This document shows positions 23,490-36,690 of a stretch of 64,000 nucleotides of DNA, one piece after another. The notes beneath the pieces are model-generated. The model was not told where the DNA came from. It saw only the letters and a program-made list of their open reading frames with translations, and did no database searches. The translations under genes were made by a program, and so were the position numbers. Where the stretch lies: assembly GCA_021397835.1 (NCBI GenBank), contig JAJFZO010000731.1:372001-436000 (forward strand), given 5' to 3'. Positions within the stretch are counted from its first letter, which is position 1. Every line of letters begins with the position of its first letter. The stretch comes from Moringa oleifera (taxonomy: Eukaryota; Streptophyta; Magnoliopsida; Brassicales; Moringaceae).

Positions 23490-24050
23490 ACTGATACAAC
23501 ATGAAAACATTAAGTGTTCAATAAATACACCACAAAAATGATTGTAATAATAAATACTGAAAACCTCCATCTTTCACTAGAGCAGAGTATCAGCACTTAT
23601 TTTGCACTGACAAAATAAGTGTAGCCAATATCTTGAAGAAAAAAGAGATAAATAACACCAGGAACCAAATATCTTAGCAAATCTGGAACTAAACGAAAAG
23701 CAAAAACAACAACAGGGGCAACTCTTGATTTTGGATCACAAATGTTTCTTCCAAGGAAGGTCGAATCAACTCCATCATTTAAGTATTGGAGAAATCATAG
23801 CATATATGCTCCCGTATGTCTTTATCAGCAACAAATCCCATAATGATCATAGGAATTTCTGTTCATCTACACATAAGAGTAGCAAAATTATATTCTCCTA
23901 AAAACCCCTGCATTCCAATAATCACATGAATGAGTCATTTAAAGATCTTAAAATTCTATCAAGAAATTAACAAGTGCTCAAATTTATTATTACTTTCAAA
24001 AATAGAGAATAAACACAAAAAAATGAATAATAAAGAATAAAAAAGAAAAA
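23490..24050. other. No recognisable gene
   Basis: AT-rich, no supported coding or RNA feature seen. Confidence 0.4.
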
Positions 24051-24054
24051 GAAA

Positions 24055-24340
24055 CAAATAACAAACACGAGAACAAAGCAAACAACAACGTAAAAGAAAA
24101 AATTACAATAGCAATACCAACAACAATGAAAACACCACGACCAACATGAAACTAAAAAATAAATAACATGTAAAAGAACATGTAATACAAACCCCAAAGA
24201 AATACTTCTTGGATCTCCTTAACTATTGCTCTTATATTTTACCCAATTGAAACATGCAATGGATCCTCTAGTGATGTTTCTTGAGTCTCACCAACATGTA
24301 ACAAAAAACAAATACAACATTAAAAAGCGATAAACAAGCA
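24055..24340 (+). repeat. Dispersed repeat, copy 1 (mate 34,782-35,065)
   Basis: About 285 bp from AACAAACACGAGAACAAAGC through CAATGGATCCTCTAGTGATG to AACATGTAACA match 34,782-35,065 in direct orientation. The two lie on opposite sides of the LINE palindrome. Confidence 0.85.
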
Positions 24341-24399
24341 CAAAACAAAAAACCAAAATAGAGGACCTAAAAATAAATAATTAAAAAGCAAAAGAAATA

Positions 24400-24995
24400 T
24401 ATTGTTACTACTAAATTACTACTAAATTAGTACTGCTACTGCTAAATTATGGTTACTACTATTGCTAAATTAGTGCTACTAGTACTGCTACTACTAGACT
24501 AATGCCACTTCGACTACTAAATTATTGCTATTACAATATTACTGTTACTACTATTACTACTGCAAAATTAGTGCTAAATCATTGCTATTACTACTACAGC
24601 TAAATTATTGCTAGATTATTGTAACTACTATTGTTAAATTATGGCTACTACTGCTGCTAAATTAGTGTTATTCCTACCACTACTGCTACTGCTAGATTAG
24701 TACTACTGTTACTACTAAATTATTGCTACAACCACTGCTAAATTATGGCTACTACTACTACTAAATTACTGCAAGTTTATTGCTATGCTACGACTAGATT
24801 AATGTTATTGCTACTACTACTGCAAGATTACTACTACTATAGCTAAATTACTGTTACTACTACAGCCAAATTACCGCTATTACTATCACTACTACCGCTA
24901 AATTACTACTACTGCTACATTATTAGTACTACTAGTGCTAGATTATTACTACAGCTACAGCTACTGCTATTGCTAGATTATTGCTACTGCTAAAC
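24400..24995. repeat. CTA-rich minisatellite
   Basis: Irregular units built from CTACTACTGCTAAATTATTG and variants (TACTGCTA, TTATTGCTA) repeat for about 590 bp. A short relative with the same words lies at 36,985-37,140. It has no coding sense. Confidence 0.85.
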
Positions 24996-25475
24996 AACAC
25001 AAGAACATATGACTATGGTGCATAAAAGATATTACTGATAAAGATATTATTTTTTCGTGATATAAGTATGTACGAGGGATGGTAGAATCCTTTCTTATAA
25101 TATTTCAAGCTCTTAAATCTGTAACAGAAAAGATATTAAATAAAAACTCAATACAAAAAAAGAAAAACGAATACTTGTTCGAATGCAAAGAAATCTTCCC
25201 TGGAAGCATGATCTTTCTACAGGCTGATGTGATTAATTAATCAGCTTTTCTACAACTACGTGAGAGAAGCAATCACAATGCTAGATTATTGAGATCTCTA
25301 GTTAACATCAGTAGCCTTGACACCATCCTTCTCTTACCAGTTTACCTGCATATCATTAATTTCATTTTCAAGATGAGACATTATACTATTAATTTTATCA
25401 CCATTAGTAAAATCAGAAACTTGGAATCAAAAAAACTAACTTTGAATCTTGGTAATAAATTTCTCAAAGACAAAC

Positions 25476-25572
25476 CATTCTGAACAGGCCTTCGAGTAAA
25501 GGACCAATAAGGTCCAACCTCTTGTTGCCATGATGATCCCTATCATCTTCTACACTCTAGCCACTGCACGAA
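25476..25572 (-). pseudogene. Fragment of RNA polymerase II second-largest subunit gene (RPB2-like)
   Basis: Minus-strand translation reads [20 protein letters not shown] then GLFRM. This matches the DDRDHYGNKRLDLAGPLLGG block of the RPB2 family, part of the polymerase catalytic core. Only this roughly 30-residue piece is visible; a stop lies a few codons upstream. No neighbouring RPB2 exon was recognised. Confidence 0.7.
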
Positions 25573-26257
25573 GAAGAAGCTAGTGGATGATATATCTGAA
25601 AATAGTAGCATAAGAGATTCATAAACCATTAGAATTTAACTTAACATTCAACAAAGACCCAATGCACCCAAAATAATAAGCTTTCTTTGTCTCATAAAAA
25701 TCTCTAGTACCGATATAAGGTAGCATTTCCTTTTAGAGGATCTCTTGGCATACCTGTCACAAAGATGCAAAAAAGGCTTTGCATTAGCACCTCAACATCT
25801 AAAATACCAAAATTTATTATTCAAACAAGTATTAAAATAATTTCATCTCAATATCTTGAGCAATACAACAGAATAAAGGAAAAAGATCAAAAAATTTAGC
25901 ATGGACAAATAACATAATACTGCCAAAATTGCATATCAATAGATCAATACAAATAACAGAACTAGATTTTTTCCCTTCATTACCTTCAAGCAGCATGCTC
26001 CTACTTGCAGCCTACTGGGAGCTAATGTGAAAAATGAAACCCTCTCCATTTCATAAAGGTAAGTCCATTATGTTAGGCATGTTCACATGATAATAGATTC
26101 TTTTATTTATTTATTATTTCTTATTCTATTTTGATTGCATCGTGACATTACAATATCACCTAAGTAAGCACATCAACAAGTAAGATATATCTGCCACACA
26201 AAACAGGCCATGTTATGTAACAACAAAAGAAGGGAGCTGGGTAAGGAAGTCACTCAC

Positions 26258-26352
26258 CCATCACGAGATGCAAGAAAATCGAGATCAACAATCACTGTCG
26301 AAGAATAATTTTCAATCCATGGCTCTACTATTGGGTGCTTGTAACCTCTACC
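26258..26352 (-). pseudogene. Unidentified exon fragment with intact donor site
   Basis: Minus strand reads GYKHPIVEPWIENYSSTVIV then DLDFLASRDG, followed by a G/GTGAGT donor-like site and preceded by an AG. The open, non-repetitive wording suggests a real exon, but I do not recognise the gene. No continuing exon was identified nearby. Confidence 0.4.
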
Positions 26353-26359
26353 AATAAGG

Positions 26360-28490
26360 TGACAATTTCTTATAACTACTAAAAGTGAGGAAATGATGTA
26401 ATGGATGTAATAATGAAAGCAAATGAATGTATAATATCATGGATTTTACAATAAGAATTAGGAAGAAAATGGAAACAAATTGAGTTACAATTGCTGGATT
26501 AAGTAACTATCTAGGAGAAGATTGTGTGCCTCAAGAAATCAACATAAAGAATTTTCAAATGTTCAAAAAAAATTTAAGCTTGCACTCATAATTTCAATAA
26601 CCAATCGAGAAAAAAATGGCAAAGAATAGTTAATATCAAAAGAATTTAAGCTTTCACTCATAATTTCAACAATCAATCAAGACCAAACTTTGAAACAGTA
26701 GGTCAAAGGAATTTAACCAAAATCCGACTACATAATAAAGAAAACATACAAAACTGACCTAAAAATTTTAGTTGCTCAAGCCCAAGAGAAATGAATAGAA
26801 GTTAAAAAGAAAAAACAATAATAGATGTAATGAAAGCGAAGAAAGATATCCAAGCTAAAAAAAAAAATTACCTAAAATTAGCTAATCCGAAACTTCAACC
26901 AACAGTGGAACAGAAACACGTTGATCAAAAGAAAAAATAGTGAACTAAAAGCACTGTAACACATCGAAAGAATAGAGATAAACATCACATTGTAATAGTT
27001 AAAACTGTTCTACAAGTCGTTCATACCATGTGTATGCATGCTTCATAAGACAATAAAAAAAACTACAAAATAATTGGTGTAGGAGAATCAAACATAGCTA
27101 GTCACACATCATAAAAATTACATAATATTAGTGAAATAGAAAGCGTAGTAGATAATATTATTCTCCTTTATGAATAATTAAAGCTTATTAAAGTAATACT
27201 CTGAATAATTAAATTAGACTTCCTTCTTCAAATGAATGCTTGGGTTAGTTAAAGTAAATGTAACAGATTTCAAAGAAAACTAAAATCTTAAAAAAAAAAT
27301 AATGCTATTGAATATTAAGTTATTCATGCTAGATTGGAGATTGCTTGTAAGACTGAAATAACATCAAAGTGAAAGACATAATTATTAAGTGAAATAAAAA
27401 TTTGAAGAAAAATAGAGCTTTTAGATTGAGTTTTATGCCAAAAATAACAAAATCGAGAATGTAATTGGTCAACAAGAAGGAAAGCCATTTGCAAACAAAC
27501 ATGAATAGGTTCCAAAAAAATGATGAATACATTTTCCTTCATTTGATGCCTGTGAACAAGTACAAAAAGATGTTAAAGGCACAACAATGCCCTTTTACAT
27601 ATTCTAACCTGGATTACCCATGGAGAAGGAGGATATGAATATCATGTCCTTGGACCAGGTAGAAAAATTACATTAGCAAAACTTGTACCAATAGAATAAG
27701 ATGTTGATGATTATAATGTATTGAAAAATCCATGTACACAGAGTCAAGTAAGGAACATACATTAATATCGAATATGATAATTTCTTTGGTATAAATGGGA
27801 TGCTTGCTCATATGCAAGAGTACAACATCACCCTCAAAGACGATCAAATGATTATGTTAATAAACTGGTTAGAGAAAAGTGCATAAAAGAGATTACATGC
27901 TTGATTCAAGATTAAAAATGAACTTTTTTGTTGCATACAAATATAAGCTAAAGAATGAAAGTAATGTATTCATAGATGAACCTATATCAAGAGGAAAAAC
28001 AATAACAAGTAGCTAAAAAATTTATTGATCAGGTAGATAATGCTAGTGTATTAGATCAGAGATAGAGCGAAAACAGAGAATTTAAAGGAAGAAAAAAAGA
28101 GGGAAGTAGAATCAAATAGTGAAGATTCGTTGGAGAATATACTTCTTTAGAAGCATTGACATCTTAAGAGAGATTTTTAAAGAGTAAGGCAAAAGGATGC
28201 ATTAATTAAAAAGGGAGGAGCGTAGGGAAAAGAATTATTGAACACAAAAGGTGAGGTTGATTTGATCTTAAATGCTAGTGAATCAATACTAGAATTAATA
28301 AAGGGTGGGGATGGATCTCGCCAGCAAAGAGGAATAAATGAGGGGAAAGGTGGAAGTAATGTTTCATTATAGAAGGAGAAATAAAGGAATCGATAAAGGT
28401 ATCAGAGGCTGGGGACAATGCAGGTGCAATAACGTAGTTTTTTACTAGAGAAGACAATATGCTGTTAGGTGATCCAAGACAGGGAAACAA
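26360..28490. other. No recognisable gene
   Basis: AT-rich sequence. The last 400 bp may be the 5-prime part of the left LINE, but I could not confirm an ORF1 domain. Confidence 0.4.
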
Positions 28491-28499
28491 GGCTACAAT

Positions 28500-31361
28500 A
28501 GTCGAAGTAGAAAACAGTCAACAGTGTGCACAAAGGAGGTCAGTACAAAAATAAAAATGGGGTAGTATTGGGATTTAACATGGTAGCAGTAGGTGATATC
28601 AAGAAAGGTAGTGAAGAATATAGGCAAAATTCATGATAGAATAAGACGACCAGTGGGCACTAAGATGAGCAAATCGATGCAATCCTCAGTGACAGAGAAG
28701 AGAAGGTATTTAGGGCTTAAGGCTAAATATGTTTAGGATCAATCTTGGAATGTAAGGGGACTTAACAATTCAGAAAAAAGGCTAATAAACAAACATGCGT
28801 TGAGTAAGTGGAATGTGGATGTGATGTTCTTACAAGAGACAAAAATTGAAGGGATAAATGATAATATCATAAAAAATTTTGTGAAACAATAAAAGAGTGG
28901 AGCGGAAGGTATTACCATCTATGAGGACTTAAAGGGAATTATTATTATGTGGAATAGGAGGGTGTGTGGTTGTTTAGAGGAGGAAGAGTATTTGTCATGC
29001 ATTTGGAGAACGGAGAATAACTAATTGGAATGGTTATTTAGTGGGGTATATGAGCATGTGGAAGGAGATAGCCATGCACATCTTTGGGAGGAGTTTAAAG
29101 CATGTAGAAGGAAATGAAACTTGCCATCGGTGATAGGAGGGAATTTTAATGACATTGTGTAAGAATATGAGAGAATGGGCAGAGGAAAGGGAGGAGCAGG
29201 TAAGAGCTTTTTTCAAGATGTCATAATGGAGCTTGAATTAATTGATATACCTTTTCGAGAATGTGAGTTCACTTGACCCAACATGCGTGACAATCCTTCT
29301 TTATCAAGACTTAATAGATTTTAATATCAAGCCAGTAGGAGTATGCTTATCTAGGTGGGAGTCGAAGGATTCTGTCAAGGCCAATATTAGATCATTGTCT
29401 TATTTTATTGGAGGTAGAAGGTCTATAATGGGAACTCCTTCCTTTTTATATTGAAAATATGTGACTCAAAGTTGATGGCTTTAGCTGTCTAGTACGAGAT
29501 TGGTGAGAAAGTTATAGTTCGATAAAGAATGCTAGTTATGCTATTTTTGATCGTATGATGAATGTAATGATCCAAGAAAATCTTATTAAGGGGTTTAAGG
29601 TAGATAGGGAGGGGAGAGAAATAGTAGTATCATACTTACTATATGCAAATGACACTATCTTGTTTTGTGGTTCAAGGAAGAATAACTCATTAATGTGAGA
29701 TGTGTTCTTTTATGCTTTGAAGCAGTCATGAGTTTGAAGGTAAACTTGAAGAAAAGCGAGTTGATTCTACTAGGGGTAGGATTAGATGGAGAACATCTTG
29801 CAAGCTCTTTTGATTGTAAGGTGGGATCACTTTAAATACAATACTTAGGTATACTTTTGGAGGCAAAGCACAAGTAGATGGCAATTTGGAATAAGATAGT
29901 GGAGAGAGTTGAGAAGAAACTAACAGGATGAAAAAGAGGATATTTATCCAAATAGGGTAGATTAACACTGATTAAGAGTACACTAACCAACATATCAATA
30001 TACTTTATGTTCGTTTTTCCAATCTCTAGGGATGTGGTATACAGATTGGAGTAACTACAAAAATAGTTTCTTTAAGTTAAAAATGTCACTGACAAATTTC
30101 ATTTGGTTAACAAGATGATAGTGCAAAAGTAATTAAGAATTGGCAATTTGGGAATCAAGCCAATTCGATCATTTGATAAGACATTTCTAGGAAAATACTT
30201 ATGGAAATTTATGCGGGAGAAAGACGATTTGTAAAGAAAGGCAGTGAAATGTAGGTTTGGGTGGAGGATAGGGCTTGGATGATAGTATTGGGGAGATATA
30301 CATACAAGATGGGAGTTTGGAGGGTTATTAAAAAAGGGTGGGAGAGTTTCGACTGTTAATGTGTTTCAAAGTGAGTGGCAGATAGTATATCAACTTTTGG
30401 CATAATGTATGGTACAGGAGAATTCACTAATGGAGGAATTATGATCTTTGTATCACTTTACTTCCAATGAACAAACTAAAGTTAGTGGCTATATGTTTAT
30501 GCAGGGTGAGGACATTACTTGAGATGTTGGCTTTAAAAGAGATCTGTAGGATTGGAAGATAGACACTGTGTTGCACATTTTGGAAAAAAAAAGAGTATAC
30601 AATTTTAAAGCAAACAGATATTATTCAAATACAATACTTTGTAGACAGAATAACACTAGATGTTTATCGCAAAAGATCATTATAAAAAGATTAAGAGTGA
30701 TTTTGGACAAAGAGAATCAGGTTTACTGCCATAAAAGATAATCTAGAAGGCCAAAGTGCTTCCTAAAGTGGCTTTGTATGCCTAAGAAACTGCTTAAGGG
30801 AAGCCCTTCACCATTGACAACTTGCAAAACAGATGAATGATTTTGGTAAACAAGTATTTCTTATGTATAAAATGTTCTGAAGTTGTCAATAATGTATTGT
30901 TATGGTGTAAATGGATGAGGTAGATATTGAAAACTATTTTAGAGTTACTAGGATATAATTAGGTGGTGGTTGGGTCGATGCTAAATGAGATTGGTGCATG
31001 AGAAGGGCTGCATTTGGTCAAAGAGAAGAGGAAAGTGGCTGCAAAAATTTCGTTATTGATTTTTTGGTTAGCATGGAATGAAAGAAATGAAAGAGCTTTC
31101 GATGGGAGATAAACTCTTTTTTTTTTTTTTTGTTTAGTGATAGATGGATTAAAATATTGAGAGCTTGGGTTGAAGGGCTGAATTTTGTGAATGAGGATTA
31201 CTTAGTTGAATTCAAAGAATTCTTTGTCTCTAAATAGGTGTACTATACTTGTAAATGGGAGGCACTCCATTGGTACCATTATGGTAATATAATTATACGT
31301 GTTTTTATTTAAAAAATATATAATTGGATTAGTAATTATGGCATAAAACAAATAATATAAG
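28500..31361 (+). mobile_element. L1-type LINE, internally deleted, left arm of a palindrome
   Basis: Plus-strand translation shows the endonuclease start SWNVRGLNNSEKR, FLQETKIEG and IGGNFNDIV. It then jumps, without the normal kilobase between, to the RT region: LIKGFKVDREGREIVVSYLL, YANDTILFCG, LKVNLKKSELILLGVGLDGE, YLSK..GRLTLIKSTLTNIS. The active-site box is YAND instead of YADD. The tail has AWNERNERAFDG-type wording near 31,070. Many stops make it dead. The same internal deletion is present in the right arm, so both derive from one deleted copy or a deleted subfamily. Confidence 0.88.
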
Positions 31362-31363
31362 TC

Positions 31364-31457
31364 ACTAAACCCTAAACCCTAGACCTTAAAACCTAAATTC
31401 TAAACCCTATATCCTAAACGCTAAGCCCTACATCCCAAGCCTTAAACTTTAAACCAA
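31364..31457. repeat. Interstitial telomere-like repeat at the palindrome centre
   Basis: About 13 tandem degenerate 7-mers of the plant telomere type: CTAAACC CTAAACC CTAGACC, then variants such as TAAACCC, TAAGCCC and TAAACTT. The block lies within a few bases of the symmetry centre of the LINE palindrome and is not itself part of the arms. Confidence 0.88.
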
Positions 31458-31458
31458 C

Positions 31459-34330
31459 TATATTTGTATTATCTTATTTTATACCACAATTACTAATCCA
31501 ATTAATTTTTTTTGTAAAAATACATATAATTATATTACCATAATGGCACCAAGGGAGTGCCTCCCATTTATAAGTATGATACACCTATTTAGAGATAAAG
31601 AATTTTATGAATTCCACTAAGTAATCCTCATTCACAAAATTCATCCCTTCAACCCAAGCTCTCAATATTTTAATTTGTCGATCACTAAACAAAAAAAAAA
31701 AAAAGAAGTTTCTCTCCCATCAAATATTCTTTTATTTTTTTCATTCCATGCTAACCAAAAAATCAATAAGGCAATTTTGCAGCCACCTTCCTCTTCTCTT
31801 TGACCATATGCAGCCTTTACTATGCACCAATCTCATCTACCACCAACCCAACCACCACTTAATTGTGTCCTAGTAGCTCTAAAATAGTTTTCAATATCAT
31901 TCTCATCCATTTATGCCATAACAATACATTATTGATAGATTCAGAACATTCTATACATAAGAAATACTTGTTTACCAAAATCATTCCACTCTTTTGCAAG
32001 TTGTCAATGGTGAGGGACTTCCCTCAAGCAGCTTTTCAGGCATAGAAAGCCACTCTAAGAAGCACTTTAGCCTTCTAGATTGTCTTCTATGACAGCAAAC
32101 CTGATTCTCTTTGTTCAAAATCACTCTTAATCCTTTTATAATAATCTTTTACGATAAATATCTTGGTGTTATTTTGTCTACAAAGTATTATATTTGAATA
32201 ATCTCTGTTTGCTCTAAAAATGTATTTTTTTTTTCCAAAATGTGCACCACAGTGTCTATCTCCCAATCCTGCACATCCTTTTTGAAGCCAACATCTTAAG
32301 TAATGTCCTCACATAAACATTTAGCCACTAACTTTAGCTTATTCGTTAGAAGTAAAGTGATATAATGTTCATAAACCCTCCATTAGTGAATTCTCCCACA
32401 CCATACATCATGCCAAAAGTTGATATACTGTCCGCCACTCACTTTGAAACATACCAATGGTTGAAACTCTCTCACTCTTTTCTATTAGCCCTCCAAACTC
32501 CTATAACTTACTTATATCTCCCCAATACTATCATCCAAGCCCCATCCTTCACCCCAAACCTACATTTCACTGCTTTTCTCTACAAGTTGTCTTTCTCCTG
32601 CATAAATCTTCATAACTATTTTCTTAGAAGTGTCTTATCAAATGATCGAATTGGCTTGATTCTTAAATTGCCAATGCTTAATTATTTTTGCGCCATCTCC
32701 CTGTTGACTAAATGAAATTTTTCAGTGACATTTTTAACTCAAAGAAACTATTTTTGTAGTTACTCCAATCTTCATGCCACATCCCTAGAGATTGGAAAAA
32801 TGAACATAAAGTATATTGATATGTTGGTTAGTATACTTTTAATCAGTGTTAATCTACCTTATTTGGATAAATATCCTCTTTTTTATCTTGCTAGTTTTTT
32901 CTCAACTCTCTCCACTATCTTATTCTAAATTGCCATATCCTTGTGCTTTGCCCCCAAAAGTAGACCCAAGTATTGTATTTAAAGTGATCCCACCTTACAA
33001 TCAAAGGAGCTTGCAAGATGTTCTCCATCCAATCCTACCCCTAGTAGAATCAACTCGCTTTTCTCCAAGTTTACCTTCAAACTCATGACTACTTCAAAGC
33101 ATAAAAGAGCATATCTGACATTAATGAGTTATTCTTCCTTGAACCACAAAACAAGATAGTGTCATCTGCATATAGTAAGTACGATACCACTATTTCTCTC
33201 CCCTCCCTGTCTACCTTAAACCCCTTAATAAGATTTTCTTGGATCATTACATTTATCATACGATCAAAAATAGCGTAACTAGCATTCTCTATCGAACTAT
33301 CACCTTCTCACCAATCTCGTACTAGACGGCTAAAGCCATCAACTTTGAGTCACATATTTTCAAAATAAAAAAGAAGGGGTTCCCATTGCAGACCTTCTAC
33401 TTCCAATAAAATATGACAATGATCTGATATTGGCATTGGCAGAATCTTTCAACTCCCATCTGGATAAGCATACTCGTACTGGCTTGATATTAAAAATCTA
33501 TTAAGTCTTAATAAAAAAGGGTTATCACGCATGTCGAGCCAAGTGAACTTACCTTTTTGAAAAGGTAGATCAATTAATTCAAGCTCCATTATGACATCTC
33601 AAAAAGCGCTTCTACCTTCTTCTCCTCGTCTTTTCCCCATTCTCTCATATTTATACACAATGCCATTAAACTTTTCTCGTATCACCCTTGGCAAGTTTCA
33701 TTTACTTCTACATACCCTAAGCTCCTCTCACAGATGTGCATGGCTACCTCCTTCCACATGCCTATATACCTCTACTAAATACCCTTTCCAATTTGTTATT
33801 CTCCATTCTCTAAACACATGATAAAGATGTCTCCTCAATCCTTTCCTCCAAACAACCACACATCTTCCTATTCCACATAATAACAATTCCCTTTGAGTCC
33901 CCCTAGACGGCAACGCCTTCTACTCTACTCCTCTATTGTTTCATAAATTTTTCCCTCACTTTTTATCTCCTATAAAAATATCACATCAGCTTTTTACTTA
34001 CTCAACTCATGGTTGATTATCACCTTTTTTTTTTAATTGTTAAGTCCCCTCACATTCCAAGATGTGATCCTAAACATGTTTAGGCTCCTGAAGCCCTAAA
34101 CACCTTCTTCTCTCTATGTCACTGTGGATTACATTAGTTTTTTTCATCCTAATGCCCACTCTTCGATACCACTCTATCACCAATTCTGTCCAAATTGCTA
34201 CCCTTCTTGATATCACCTATCATCACCCCATTAGATCTAAATACTGCCCCATTTTTATTAGTGAGTGTCTCATTGTTTCCTTGCAAATACACTACTACTT
34301 CCATTCATGAATTTATCATCACTATAACTG
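31459..34330 (-). mobile_element. L1-type LINE, internally deleted, right arm of the palindrome
   Basis: Reverse complement of the left arm along its whole length, at roughly 88-90% by eye over stretches compared. The RT box is intact YADDTILFCG here (near 33,150). The inner end reads AATTGGATTAGTAATTRTGG next to the telomere-like core in both arms. The 80-codon antisense frames at 29,726-29,968 and 32,846-33,088 are the same length and sit symmetrically about 31,407. Stops and frameshifts make this copy dead as well. Confidence 0.88.
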
Positions 34331-34780
34331 ATGGCAGATCGACCATCTCTATGGTCAAAACTAAATTCACCCTTGCCCAAAAAGCATCTATAAAATTCAA
34401 CTCCATGCAAGGATTAAATGGCCCTAATATCTTGACTCTCACCCCATAGATATCTTTCCTTCACAATGGCATCTTGGCTTGATTATTGTATGATGAAGGT
34501 CGGGCGATGCTTTCCATCGATTTTATCAACATCAAGCTCATGTCCCTAGCCAGCATCGCATAGTTTCATCAAGGAAGCCTAATAAAGTCGATTTGACCTA
34601 GATTGGTCCATTATCAAGTCTCAAAAACCCAACCAACAATTATTCGAGCTCAAAAGCTTCAATTCATCTCTCTGTCTTTTTATATTCTAGGTTAGGGGTC
34701 CACAGTTCTAACTTAGGCCCTTACTCTTCCTTACCCACTTTTGTTTAACTCAGCCAAACCCAAAACACTCTTAACCCAAT
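34331..34780. other. No recognisable gene
   Basis: Possible extension of the right LINE 5-prime region, but similarity to the left flank fades here. Confidence 0.35.
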
Positions 34781-34781
34781 T

Positions 34782-35065
34782 TAAATAACAAACACAAGAA
34801 CAAAGCAAACAAGAAGAACAAAAAAAAAAAAACTACAAAAGCAATACTAACAACAACACGAACACCACCATCAACATGAAATTAAAAAATAGATAACAAG
34901 TAGAAGAACATGAAATGCAAACCCAAAGAAGTGCTTCTAAGATCCCCTTGGCTCTTGCATTATATTTTGCCCAATCGAAACATGCAATGGATCCTCTAGT
35001 GATGTTTCTTGATTCTCATCAACATGTAACAGAAAACAAGCACAACAATAAAAAGCAATAAACAA
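34782..35065 (+). repeat. Dispersed repeat, copy 2 (mate 24,055-24,340)
   Basis: Same orientation as copy 1 and shares CAATGGATCCTCTAGTGATG. It is followed by an A-rich run to 35,500 without coding sense. Confidence 0.85.
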
Positions 35066-35512
35066 GTACAAAAGATATACATTAAAATAAAGAGCAAAGA
35101 ATAATTATAAACAAAAAAAAGAACATAATATAAGAACAAAAATAGAGAAAAAAATAAAGAACAATAATATGAATAGAAAACATAGAACAAAGACAAAAAA
35201 TAACGAAATATTAGAACAAAAAAAAATAAAGAACAAACAAAAGAAAAAATGCAACAGTGATAAAAAAAACAAAGACCAAAGCACAATAATTGCCAAAAAA
35301 AAATGGCAAACAATAAGATATAAAAAACTAGTATAAAAATATAAATAATACAACATGTGAACAAAAAAAATATTTAAAAATAAAAATATAAAACATTGAA
35401 TCAAAAGAAGTAACAAAAATCTTAAAAATCCAAATAAATAAAATGTAAAATTAAAAGAAAAAATATATCAAGAAAAATCTCAAAAAAGAAAAGATGATGA
35501 AATAAAACTCCT

Positions 35513-35705
35513 ATGCACAAGCAGGTTCTGGCATCAAAAAATAGTAACAATATCTCCATATGATCCTTTCAACGGCAGTTAGACACATCCCAGCAAAACT
35601 ATAGCCTTCATATGCCACAATGTCCAGCGAGGGTGCCTCCCCATTACCCAATAAGAGTAACATTACTTTCAGCAGGGAGACCAAAGAAACCAGCCAAGCA
35701 ACCCC
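35513..35705 (-). pseudogene. YIF1/HRF1 family membrane protein, downstream exon fragment
   Basis: Minus strand reads VSLLKVMLLLLGNGEAPSLD, IVAYEGYSFAGMCL and RIIWRYCYYFLMP. This is the transmembrane part of plant YIF1/HRF1 proteins, Golgi-ER trafficking partners of YIP1. It continues the family's order from the fragment at 36,530-36,690. Several substitutions in otherwise constant positions (YGG to YEG, VLGR to VERI) suggest no selection, and the C-terminal exons are not seen. Confidence 0.82.
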
Positions 35706-36529
35706 TTGACAAACAGCCACTTCAAAGTTTTTAGGCTAAACTTGGAGAAAATTAGAAATAGTTATTGAAAGATTACATGAGAAAGACTGTCAAAGAATAG
35801 ATGAAAGACAATAAATTATGTAAACATGAAATGATCTAACACAATGGCATGCCTTCAAGAAATAGAACTATGAGATTTTAAAATCAGACAGCACTAGCAT
35901 GGTAAAAACCATAAGAAAATCCATTGAAGAAAGGAAAAGTCAGTCTGGAAGGCACTTAAAAAATGACAGGTTACTCCCTCTATCTACTTTTACTCCTCCA
36001 TCTTTCTTTCCCTCTCTCTTCTTATTTAAGAAAAATTATAGGTAAAGTTTTCATTCAATATTAGAGAAGTTTGATCTCCAATAAGACCACCTTTCCCATA
36101 AAAGCACTAGCATAAAAATACTTTTGTCACTAATAACATTTGGATTTAAATGAATGTCTTAATTGGAAACTGTTTCCAATTACCAAGTCTCATGGCTTTA
36201 ATTTCAAAGTCCAAGGTCCAAATTTAGGTGTCTTAAATATAATCTACCTATCAAAGCCTCTAACGACCATAATTGCTACCAATAAAATTTGGTGCCTATA
36301 TATTCAGATAATATAACTTCCAGTTCATACCTAAGTTTCACTGCAAAGAAATAAACATAAAAAGAAGTGTTTCTTTTAACATCATTGAAAGCGATTAACC
36401 ACATAATGTTATAGAACCCATATCAAAGGAATTATCAAAGAATAAATGAAAACCAAACAATAGCTATAATGGAACAGTCATCATGAACCAAGATGGAGAA
36501 CATAAGACAAAAGAGTTAACCAACTTAGC

Positions 36530-36690
36530 TCCTATTAAGACCCCATGACAAGCTAGCAAGAACAACGTAGGTACCAAATGCCATAAATGGGATGTATAAG
36601 TCTAAGGCATTTATATCATAAACTGAGGGCTTATAGGAAAGCCTTCCTCCCATTGGCCTAGTTGTTCTTGTCCAACGGCCTTGATAAGAT
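36530..36690 (-). pseudogene. YIF1/HRF1 family membrane protein, upstream exon fragment
   Basis: Minus strand reads RWTRTTRPMGGRLSYKPSVY then DINALDLYIPFMAFGTYVVL and ASLSWGL, then a stop where the family continues. This matches the conserved centre of YIF1/HRF1 proteins ahead of the first membrane segments. About 800 bp of intron-like DNA separates it from its downstream exon. Confidence 0.85.

Noticed and set aside
23967..24197. Hydrophobic minus frame with Cys/Phe/Val runs
   Set aside because: Composition artefact overlapping a dispersed repeat; no family motif.
24400..24995. CRISPR-like array
   Set aside because: Irregular unit length, no constant repeat with unique spacers, and a plant genomic setting. 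It is a minisatellite.
31364..31457. A true chromosome end
   Set aside because: Units are strongly degenerate and flanked by LINE sequence on both sides, so it is an interstitial relic.
34996..35416. Two long hydrophobic minus-strand frames
   Set aside because: They are the translation of an A-rich plus-strand run, overlap in two frames and have no family wording.
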